Positions 43,135 through 49,880 of a DNA stretch of 53,828 nucleotides are shown here, piece after piece; the stretch's first letter is position 1, and every line of letters begins with the position of its first letter. Position numbers and translations under genes: made by a program. The notes under the pieces are model-generated. The model saw nothing but the letters and a program-made list of their open reading frames with translations, ran no database searches and had not been told where the DNA came from. The stretch is from Streptomyces mutabilis (lineage in GTDB: Bacteria; Actinomycetota; Actinomycetes; Streptomycetales; Streptomycetaceae): positions 1 to 53,828 of the forward strand of contig NZ_BMTT01000030.1 in NCBI RefSeq assembly GCF_014649815.1, written 5' to 3'.

Positions 43135-44064
43135 GTGAGTGAGACAACGCACGAAGGCACGGTCGCCACGACCAAGCCCGTGTCGCCTGACGAGGGCCTC
43201 ACGGCGGCCCAGCTCGCCGCCAAGCACGGGCTGACCGTGAGCGGTGCCCGACCGTCCCTCGCGGAGTACGTCCGTCAGCTCTGGGGGCGGCGCCACTTCA
43301 TCCTCGCCTTCTCCCAGGCGAAGCTGACCGCCCAGTACAGCCAGGCCAAGCTCGGCCAGCTGTGGCAGGTGGCCACGCCGCTGCTGAACGCGCTCGTCTA
43401 TTTCCTGATCTTCGGCCTGATCCTGAACGCGGGCCGCGGCATGGACAAGGACGTGTACATCCCGTTCCTGGTGACGGGTGTGTTCGTCTTCACCTTCACC
43501 CAATCCTCCGCGATGGCGGGTGTCCGCGCGATCTCCGGCAACCTCGGCCTGGTGCGGGCGCTGCACTTCCCCCGCGCCTCGCTGCCCATCTCGTTCGCGT
43601 TCCAGCAGCTCCAGCAGCTGCTGGCGTCGATGATCGTGATGTTCGCGGTGGTGATCGGCTTCGGCAGCTATCCCTCGCTGTCCTGGCTGCTGGTCGTCCC
43701 GGCGCTGGTCCTGCAGTTCCTCTTCAACATGGGGCTGGCGCTGATCGTGGCCCGGATGGGGGCCAAGACGCCGGACCTGGCGCAGCTGATGCCGTTCATC
43801 ATGCGCACCTGGATGTACGGGTCCGGCGTGATGTTCTCCATCCCGATCATGCTGGAGGACAAGCCGGCCTGGCTGGCCGACGTGCTCCAGTGGAACCCGG
43901 CCGCCGTCTACATGGACCTGATCCGCTTCGCGCTGATCGACGGGTACGGCTCCGAGAACCTGCCGCCGCACGTGTGGGCGGTGGCGCTCGGCTGGGCCGT
44001 CGTCCTAGCCGTGGGCGGTTTCGTGTACTTCTGGAAGGCGGAGGAGAGGTACGGCCGTGGCTGA
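43135..44064 (+). CDS. ABC-2 type polysaccharide/teichoic-acid exporter permease (TagG/Wzm-like)
   Basis: 309 residues from GTG 43135. A cytosolic N-terminus leads into an amphipathic stretch (AEYVRQLWGRRHFILAFSQA) and six membrane helices characteristic of ABC-2 exporters for O-antigen or teichoic acid (LGQLWQVATPLLNALVYFLI; WNPAAVYMDLIRFALIDG). It forms the membrane channel of the transporter with the ATPase, whose start overlaps by 8 bp. Located after a GT2 gene and 117 bp from it, it is the natural exporter of that operon's product. Confidence 0.92.
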   Translation: MSETTHEGTVATTKPVSPDEGLTAAQLAAKHGLTVSGARPSLAEYVRQLWGRRHFILAFSQAKLTAQYSQAKLGQLWQVATPLLNALVYFLIFGLILNAGRGMDKDVYIPFLVTGVFVFTFTQSSAMAGVRAISGNLGLVRALHFPRASLPISFAFQQLQQLLASMIVMFAVVIGFGSYPSLSWLLVVPALVLQFLFNMGLALIVARMGAKTPDLAQLMPFIMRTWMYGSGVMFSIPIMLEDKPAWLADVLQWNPAAVYMDLIRFALIDGYGSENLPPHVWAVALGWAVVLAVGGFVYFWKAEERYGRG

Positions 44065-44836
44065 GCAGCAACAGGATGCGCGGGTCCCGACGGTCATCGC
44101 GGACGACCTGCACATCGTCTACCGCGTCAACGGCGCCAAGACCGGCAAGGGCAGCGCGACCGCCGCGCTCAGCAGGATGCTGAAGCGCGGCGAGGAACGG
44201 GGCGTGCGCAAGGTGCACGCCGTGCGCGGTGTCTCCTTCACCGCCTACCGGGGCGAGGCCATCGGCCTCATCGGCTCCAACGGGTCCGGCAAGTCGACCC
44301 TGCTGCGGGCCATCGCCGGCCTGCTGCCCGCAGAGCGGGGCAAGGTCTATACCGACGGCCAGCCCTCCCTGCTCGGGGTGAACGCGGCTCTGATGAACGA
44401 CCTGACCGGCGAGCGCAACGTCATCCTCGGCGGTCTGGCCATGGGCATGTCCCGCGAGCAGATCAAGGAGCGCTACCAGGACATCGTCGACTTCTCAGGC
44501 ATCAACGAGAAGGGCGACTTCATCACCCTGCCGATGCGCACCTACTCCTCCGGCATGGCCGCCCGCCTGCGCTTCTCCATCGCCGCCGCCAAGGACCACG
44601 ACGTCTTGATGATCGACGAGGCGCTGGCCACCGGTGACCGCAAGTTCCAGACGCGTTCCGAGCAGCGCATCCGGGAGCTGCGCAAGGAGGCGGGCACCGT
44701 CTTCCTGGTCAGCCACAACAACAAGTCCATCCGGGACACCTGCAACCGCGTGCTGTGGCTGGAGCGCGGCGAGCTGCGCATGGACGGCCCGACCGACGAG
44801 GTGCTCAAGGAGTACGAGAAGTTCACGGGCAAGTAG
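44057..44836 (+). CDS. ABC exporter ATPase (TagH/Wzt-like)
   Basis: 259 residues from GTG 44057. Walker A IGSNGSGKSTLLRAIAG, signature YSSGMAARLRFSIAAA (SSGM is typical of polysaccharide exporters), Walker B VLMIDEALATGD and the H-loop FLVSHNNKS. The N-terminal region (DLHIVYRVNGAKTGKG...) is long, as in TagH/Wzt. There is no C-terminal carbohydrate-binding domain, so chain-end recognition of the Wzt type is unlikely. Its stop is followed by a strong terminator that closes the cluster before the hopanoid operon. Confidence 0.92.
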   Translation: MAEQQQDARVPTVIADDLHIVYRVNGAKTGKGSATAALSRMLKRGEERGVRKVHAVRGVSFTAYRGEAIGLIGSNGSGKSTLLRAIAGLLPAERGKVYTDGQPSLLGVNAALMNDLTGERNVILGGLAMGMSREQIKERYQDIVDFSGINEKGDFITLPMRTYSSGMAARLRFSIAAAKDHDVLMIDEALATGDRKFQTRSEQRIRELRKEAGTVFLVSHNNKSIRDTCNRVLWLERGELRMDGPTDEVLKEYEKFTGK

Positions 44837-44849
44837 CCCGACACGCCGG

Positions 44850-44878
44850 AGTCCCGCCGGAACTGATCCGGCGGGGCT
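44850..44878 (+). terminator. Terminator after the exporter ATPase gene
   Basis: 12-bp stem AGTCCCGCCGGA (44850-44861) and TCCGGCGGGGCT (44867-44878) with one G-T pair and a 5-nt loop, 13 bp after the stop. It separates the exporter operon from the hopanoid operon. Confidence 0.8.
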
Positions 44879-44978
44879 CGCGTCCGCAAAGGGAACGTCA
44901 ACTCCTGGCGTTCTCAGGAATCTTGAAGTCAATCGGTGTGTTGTTGTGACGCACGGAGGACCCCGGCGGACCCTCGCG

Positions 44979-44990
44979 CGTTGTACAACG
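44979..44990. promoter_or_regulatory. Perfect 12-bp palindrome upstream of the hopanoid operon
   Basis: CGTTGTACAACG reads identically on both strands and is the most AT-rich symmetric site in the 296-bp gap (44837-45132). The GT-AC core is compatible with a GntR-type or other dimeric repressor. It lies about 145 bp upstream of the leader ORF. A possible -10 element (GATAAT) occurs downstream near 45027 without a good -35. Confidence 0.4.
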
Positions 44991-45132
44991 TAAGCTGGAC
45001 CGGTCCCGAAACGCGGCACATGGGGCGATAATGCCCGACACCCACGAGCGGGCCCGCCGCACGGGCGGCCGGGCGGCGTGTCCGAAATAGTGTGAATTGG
45101 GTCGGCAGTGTAGAACGGGAGATGTGACGGCA

Positions 45133-45198
45133 ATGGCTACGGAAACTCCCCACCTCCGCGAAGCGTGCGCCGTCTCCCCCCAGGGCAGCCCGCGATGA
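45133..45198 (+). CDS. 21-aa upstream ORF coupled to hpnC
   Basis: ATG 45133 opens MATETPHLREACAVSPQGS, then PR and TGA 45196-45198. The stop overlaps the hpnC ATG (45195) in an ATGA junction. A GGGAG lies 10 nt upstream of this ATG, while hpnC itself has only a modest AGGG. Translation of this short ORF would deliver ribosomes to hpnC, so it may act as a coupling or regulatory leader. No attenuator hairpin is evident inside it. Confidence 0.4.
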   Translation: MATETPHLREACAVSPQGSPR

Positions 45199-46091
45199 CG
45201 GTCACCGACACGGCACGGGCCGTGGAGCGCGGCACCCTCGCCAAGGCCGCGGACGAGAACTTCCCCGTCGCCCCCTTCTTCCTGCCCCGCGACTGGCGCA
45301 CCGACCTCATGGCCGTATACGGCTTCGCCCGCCTCGTCGACGACATCGGCGACGGTGACCTGGCCCCCGGCGGCGCCGACGCGGGCCTCCTCGGCGTCCC
45401 CGAGGAGCGCGCCGACGACCGGCTGGCGATGCTGGACGCCTTCGAGGAAGACCTGCGCCGGGTCTTCGACGGCACCCCCCGCCACCCGCTGCTGCTCCGC
45501 CTGCGGCCGACCGTGCGCCGCCGTTCGCTCACCCCCGATCCCTTCCTCGGCCTGATCGCCGCCAACCGCCAGGACCAGCTGGTCGGCCGGTACGAGACCT
45601 ACGACGACCTCCTCGCCTACTGCGAGCTGTCCGCCAACCCCGTGGGCCGGCTCGTCCTCGCCGTCACCGGCACCTCGACGCCCGAACGGATCCGCCGCTC
45701 CGACGCGATCTGCACCGCCCTGCAGATCGTCGAGCACCTCCAGGACCTGGCCGAGGACCTGGACCGGGACCGGATCTACCTGCCCGCCGAGGACATGAAG
45801 CGCTTCCACGTCCAGGAGGCCGACCTGGCCGCGCCCACCGCGAACGCCTCGGTGCGCGCCCTGGTCGCCTTCGAGGCCCAGCGCGCCCGCGACCTGCTGA
45901 GCGAGGGCGCCCCGCTCCTGGGCAGCGTCCGCGGCAGGCTGCGCCTGCTGCTCGCGGGGTTCGTGGCGGGTGGCAGGGCGGCCCTGGGGGCGATCGCCGC
46001 CGCCGATCACGACGTACTTCCCGGCCCGCCCAAGCCCGGCAAGGCCCACTTGCTGCGCGAGGTGGGCCTGACCCTGCGAGGAGAGGGGTGA
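45195..46091 (+). CDS. hpnC: HpnC, squalene/phytoene synthase-fold hydroxysqualene synthase
   Basis: 298 residues from ATG 45195. Trans-isoprenyl synthase fold with the first Asp-rich region at GFARLVDDIGDGD and the second at EHLQDLAEDLDRDRIYLPAE. In hopanoid producers HpnC converts presqualene diphosphate (from HpnD) to hydroxysqualene. The position directly before hpnD in a GTGA overlap is the usual bacterial arrangement. Similarity to HpnD makes the C/D choice dependent on order and the EDLDRDRIYLP version of the motif, but the assignment is standard. Confidence 0.93.
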   Translation: MTVTDTARAVERGTLAKAADENFPVAPFFLPRDWRTDLMAVYGFARLVDDIGDGDLAPGGADAGLLGVPEERADDRLAMLDAFEEDLRRVFDGTPRHPLLLRLRPTVRRRSLTPDPFLGLIAANRQDQLVGRYETYDDLLAYCELSANPVGRLVLAVTGTSTPERIRRSDAICTALQIVEHLQDLAEDLDRDRIYLPAEDMKRFHVQEADLAAPTANASVRALVAFEAQRARDLLSEGAPLLGSVRGRLRLLLAGFVAGGRAALGAIAAADHDVLPGPPKPGKAHLLREVGLTLRGEG

Positions 46092-47038
46092 TCCAGGCCG
46101 TGGAGTCGTCAGCGCACGCGTCGGCACCGGTGCTCGCCGCCTACAGCTACTGCGAGACCGTCACCGGACAGCAGGCCCGCAACTTCGCCTACGGCATCCG
46201 GCTGCTGCCGGCGCCCAAACGCCGCGCGATGTCGGCGCTGTACGCGTTCTCGCGCCGGGTCGACGACATCGGCGACGGAGAGCTGGCCGCCGACGTCAAG
46301 GTCGCCCGGCTGGAGGAGGCCCGCGCGACGCTCGCCCGGATCCACGAGGGCGCGGTCGAGGAGGACCACACCGACCCCGTCGCCGTCGCCCTCGCGCACG
46401 CCGCCCGGCGGTTCCCGATCCCCCTCGGCGGCCTCGACGAACTGATCGACGGCGTCCAGATGGACCTGCGCGGCGAGACCTACGAGAGCTGGGACGACCT
46501 GAAGGTCTACTGCCGCTGCGTGGCCGGCGCCATCGGCCGCCTCTCGCTCGGTGTGTTCGGCACCGAACCGGGGGCGCGCGGCGCCGAGCGCGCGCCCGAG
46601 TACGCCGACACGCTCGGGCTGGCGCTCCAGCTCACCAACATCCTGCGGGACGTCCGCGAGGACGCCGAGGACGGGCGCACCTACCTGCCCGCCGACGACC
46701 TCGCCAAGTTCGGTTGCTCGGCCGGGTTCAGCGGACCGACCCCACCCGAGGGCTCCGACTTCGCGGGCCTCGTGCACTTCGAAGTCCGTCGGGCCCGCGC
46801 CCTTTTCGCCGAGGGCTACCGGCTGCTGCCCATGCTCGACCGGCGCAGCGGCGCCTGCGTGGCCGCCATGGCCGGCATCTACCGCCGCCTCCTGGACCGC
46901 ATCGAGCGCGACCCCGAGGCGGTGCTGCGCGGCCGGGTCTCGCTTCCCGGACGCGAGAAGGCGTACGTTGCGGTACGCGGCCTGTCCGGGCTCGACACCC
47001 GGCACGTCACCCGGCGGGCCGTCAGGAGGCGCGCCTGA
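46088..47038 (+). CDS. hpnD: HpnD, presqualene diphosphate synthase
   Basis: 316 residues from the GTG in the hpnC stop overlap. Squalene/phytoene synthase family with SRRVDDIGDGEL and the second motif LTNILRDVREDAEDGRTYLP, and YCRCVAGAIGRLSLGVFG between them. It condenses two farnesyl diphosphates to presqualene diphosphate for HpnC and HpnE. Length fits the family. Its TGA overlaps the ATG of the following 52-residue ORF. Confidence 0.93.
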   Translation: MIQAVESSAHASAPVLAAYSYCETVTGQQARNFAYGIRLLPAPKRRAMSALYAFSRRVDDIGDGELAADVKVARLEEARATLARIHEGAVEEDHTDPVAVALAHAARRFPIPLGGLDELIDGVQMDLRGETYESWDDLKVYCRCVAGAIGRLSLGVFGTEPGARGAERAPEYADTLGLALQLTNILRDVREDAEDGRTYLPADDLAKFGCSAGFSGPTPPEGSDFAGLVHFEVRRARALFAEGYRLLPMLDRRSGACVAAMAGIYRRLLDRIERDPEAVLRGRVSLPGREKAYVAVRGLSGLDTRHVTRRAVRRRA

Positions 47039-47196
47039 TGGGCACACCCGGCACACTCGACACGCCGGACGAGGGCGACGCGGCCGGCGGAGAACGGCGG
47101 GCAACCCTCCGGTGGCGGGCGGCGTCCCTGACTGAGACGGTCTGCCGTACGCCGTTCATGCACCACGGCGACCGGACAGGGAAGGGCGCACGATGA
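47038..47196 (+). CDS. Small protein (52 aa) between hpnD and hpnE, DUF6380-like
   Basis: ATG 47038 shares a base with the hpnD stop and the ORF ends in an ATGA overlap with hpnE, so it is locked into the operon by translational coupling at both ends. It begins MGTPGTLDTPDEGDAAGG, followed by ERRATLRWRAASLTETVC and a basic GDRTGKGAR end. The RATLR-AASLT pattern matches small Streptomyces proteins I recall as DUF6380. No membrane segment. Role in hopanoid synthesis is unknown. Confidence 0.6.
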   Translation: MGTPGTLDTPDEGDAAGGERRATLRWRAASLTETVCRTPFMHHGDRTGKGAR

Positions 47197-48629
47197 CGCA
47201 CGGCAACGGCACGCGCGACGGCGGGCAGCTCGCGGACGTCTCCGCCCTCCGCCCCGGCGGACACGCCGTCGTGGTCGGCGGCGGCCTCGCCGGTGTGACC
47301 GCCGCGCTCGCGCTCGCCGACGCCAAGGTGCGCGTCACCCTGCTCGAAGGACGACCGCGCCTGGGCGGGCTCGCCTTCTCCTTCCGACGCGGCGGTCTCA
47401 CCGTCGACAACGGCCAGCACGTCTACCTGCGCTGCTGCACCGCCTACCGCTGGTTCCTCGACCGCATCGGCGGGGCGGCACTGGCTCCCGTGCAGGAACG
47501 TCTCGACGTGCCCGTCGTCGACCTCGCCCGGCCCGAGGGCCGTCGGCTCGGCAGGCTGCGGCGCGACGCGCTGCCCGTCCCCCTCCACCTGGGGCGCAGC
47601 CTCGCCACGTACCCGCACCTCTCGCTCGCCGAGCGCGCGAGTGTCGGACGGGCCGCGCTCGCGCTGAAGGGGCTCGACCTCGCCGATCCGGCCTTGGACA
47701 CGCAGGACTTCGGCAGCTGGCTGGCCGCGCACGGTCAGTCCGCGCGCGCCGTCGAGGCCCTGTGGGACCTTGTCGGGGTCGCCACCCTCAACGCGGTCGC
47801 GGGCGACGCCTCCCTCGGGCTCGCCGCGATGGTGTTCAAGACCGGTCTGCTGTCCGACCCGGGTGCGGCCGACATCGGCTGGGCCCGCGTCCCGCTGGGC
47901 GAACTGCACGACCGGCTGGCCCGCAAGGAGCTCGACTCCGCGGGCGTCCGTACCGAGGTCCGTACACGCGTCACCTCCATCCGTATGAACGAGAACGGCG
48001 GCTGGGGCGTTCAGGTTCCCGGCGAGACGCTGGAGGCGGACGCGGTCGTCCTCGCCGTACCGCAGCGCGAGGCGCACGGCCTGCTGCCCGAAGGCGCGCT
48101 CGACGCCCCGGAGAACCTGCTGGAGTTCGGCACCGCGCCGATCCTCAACATCCACGTGATCTACGACCGGAAGGTGCTCGCCACGCCGTTCCTCACGGCG
48201 CTCGGCACCCCGGTGCAGTGGGTCTTCGACCGCACCGACGCCTCCGGGCTGAGGGAGGGCCAGTACCTGGCGCTGTCGCAGTCGACCGCGCAGAACGAGA
48301 TCGACGAGCCCGTGGCCGCGTTGCGCGAGCGGTACCTGCCCGAGCTGGAGCGACTGCTGCCCCGCGCCCGGGGCGCCGAGGTGAGGGACTTCTTCGTGAC
48401 CAGGGAGCGCACCGCGACGTTCGCTCCCGCCCCCGGCGTCGGCCGCCTCAGGCCCGGCGCCCGGACCAAGGCACCCGGCCTCTACCTGGCCGGAGCGTGG
48501 ACCGCCACCGGGTGGCCCGCGACCATGGAGAGCGCGGTTCGCAGCGGTGTCGGAGCGGCGGGCGCCGCTCTCGGCGCCCTGGGCCGGTCCCGCGGCCTCC
48601 TCCCCGACTTCTTCGAGGAGGCGGCATGA
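47193..48629 (+). CDS. hpnE: HpnE, hydroxysqualene dehydroxylase (FAD-dependent)
   Basis: 478 residues from ATG 47193, with GGGAAGGG upstream. Amine-oxidase/phytoene-desaturase fold: N-terminal FAD motif AVVVGGGLAGVTAALALADA and LLEGRPRLGGLAFSF, a central DNGQHVYLRCC segment typical of HpnE, and the C-terminal YLAGAWTATGWPATMESAVR. It reduces hydroxysqualene to squalene, the third step of the HpnCDE route. Its stop overlaps a possible ATG of the polyprenyl synthase gene. Confidence 0.94.
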   Translation: MTHGNGTRDGGQLADVSALRPGGHAVVVGGGLAGVTAALALADAKVRVTLLEGRPRLGGLAFSFRRGGLTVDNGQHVYLRCCTAYRWFLDRIGGAALAPVQERLDVPVVDLARPEGRRLGRLRRDALPVPLHLGRSLATYPHLSLAERASVGRAALALKGLDLADPALDTQDFGSWLAAHGQSARAVEALWDLVGVATLNAVAGDASLGLAAMVFKTGLLSDPGAADIGWARVPLGELHDRLARKELDSAGVRTEVRTRVTSIRMNENGGWGVQVPGETLEADAVVLAVPQREAHGLLPEGALDAPENLLEFGTAPILNIHVIYDRKVLATPFLTALGTPVQWVFDRTDASGLREGQYLALSQSTAQNEIDEPVAALRERYLPELERLLPRARGAEVRDFFVTRERTATFAPAPGVGRLRPGARTKAPGLYLAGAWTATGWPATMESAVRSGVGAAGAALGALGRSRGLLPDFFEEAA

Positions 48630-48688
48630 AAACCGATCCGCGAGTCACCGGCTCCCGCGCTCCCGGCACCGCAAATGGAGGAAAGACT

Positions 48689-49762
48689 GTGCCCACTGTG
48701 CCCCCGGCCCCGAAGGCCGACCGACGGACCACGGTGGACGTGACCGCGCTTTTGGAGCGCGGCCGGACCCTGGCCACGCCGGTGCTGCGGGCGGCCGTAG
48801 ACCGTCTGGCGCCTCCCATGGACACCGTCGCCGCCTACCACTTCGGCTGGATCGATGCCCAGGGCAAGCCCGCGGACGGCGACGGCGGCAAGGCCGTGCG
48901 CCCCGCCCTCGCGGTGCTCTCCGCCGAGGTCACCGGCGCGGCGCCCGAGATCGGCGTCCCCGGCGCGGTGGCCGTGGAGCTGGTGCACAACTTCTCCCTC
49001 CTGCACGACGACCTGATGGACGGTGACGAGCAGCGCCGCCACCGCGACACGGTCTGGAAGGTGCACGGCCCCGCCCAAGCCATTCTGGTCGGCGACGCCC
49101 TGTTCGCCCTCGCCAACGAGGTGCTGCTGGAGCTCGGGACCGTCGAGGCGGGCCGAGCCACCCGCCGACTGACCAAGGCGTCCCGGTCCCTGATCGACGG
49201 TCAGGCCCAGGACATCTCCTACGAACACCGCGACCGCGTCAGCGTCGAGGAGTGCCTGGAGATGGAGGGCAACAAGACCGGCGCCCTGCTCGCCTCCGCC
49301 AGCTCCATCGGCGCGGTCCTCGGCGGCGCCGACGAGCGCACCGCCGACACCCTGGAGAAGTACGGCTACCACCTGGGCCTCGCCTTCCAAGCAGTCGACG
49401 ACCTCCTCGGCATCTGGGGCGACCCGGATGCCACCGGCAAGCAGACCTGGAGCGACCTGCGCCAGCGCAAGAAGTCCCTCCCGGTGGTGGCAGCCCTCGC
49501 GGCGGGCGGCCCCGCATCCGAACGGCTCGGCGAGATCCTCGCCGCCGACGCCAAGACCAGTGACTTCGCGAACTTCTCCGAGGAGGAGTTCGCGGCCCGC
49601 GCCGCCCTCATCGAGGAAGCGGGCGGGCGGGAGTGGACCGCCGACGAGGCGAGTCGCCAGCACACCATCGCCATCGAAGCCCTCGACGCCGTCGACATGC
49701 CCGACCGGGTGCGGGCCATGTTCACCGCGCTCGCGGACTTCGTCGTCGTACGAAAGAGATGA
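48689..49762 (+). CDS. Polyprenyl diphosphate synthase (FPP/GGPP type)
   Basis: 357 residues from GTG 48689, chosen because GGAGG lies seven bases upstream; ATG 48626, overlapping the hpnE stop, would add 21 residues. Trans-prenyltransferase with first Asp-rich motif LLHDDLMDGDEQRRH and second FQAVDDLLGIWGDPDATGK, plus KAVRPALAVLSAEV near the start. It condenses IPP with allylic diphosphates; in this operon farnesyl diphosphate for HpnD is the expected product, but the residues before the first motif (VHNFSLLHDD) do not fix chain length. Confidence 0.9.
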   Translation: MPTVPPAPKADRRTTVDVTALLERGRTLATPVLRAAVDRLAPPMDTVAAYHFGWIDAQGKPADGDGGKAVRPALAVLSAEVTGAAPEIGVPGAVAVELVHNFSLLHDDLMDGDEQRRHRDTVWKVHGPAQAILVGDALFALANEVLLELGTVEAGRATRRLTKASRSLIDGQAQDISYEHRDRVSVEECLEMEGNKTGALLASASSIGAVLGGADERTADTLEKYGYHLGLAFQAVDDLLGIWGDPDATGKQTWSDLRQRKKSLPVVAALAAGGPASERLGEILAADAKTSDFANFSEEEFAARAALIEEAGGREWTADEASRQHTIAIEALDAVDMPDRVRAMFTALADFVVVRKR

Positions 49763-49880
49763 TCACTATCGGTCGAATAGCCCTCGCGTAGTCGCCGGCC
49801 GGTGCCGCAGGTACACGAGCACCGGCCGACGGCGGACCCACAGCAGACGCACCGTATGCACACTGCACGAAGGGGAAGCC

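Noticed and set aside
42843-43223. Minus-strand ORFs around the gap between the GT2 and exporter permease genes
   Set aside because: Low-complexity Arg/Pro/Gly-rich products overlapping confident genes on the plus strand; the 117-bp gap shows nothing else.
44898-46127. Long open frames on the minus strand opposite the hopanoid genes and similar 300-800 codon antisense frames elsewhere
   Set aside because: In 70-plus percent GC DNA antisense frames stay open by chance; their products are Arg/Gly/Val-rich, lack domains, and the sense frames hold recognised families.
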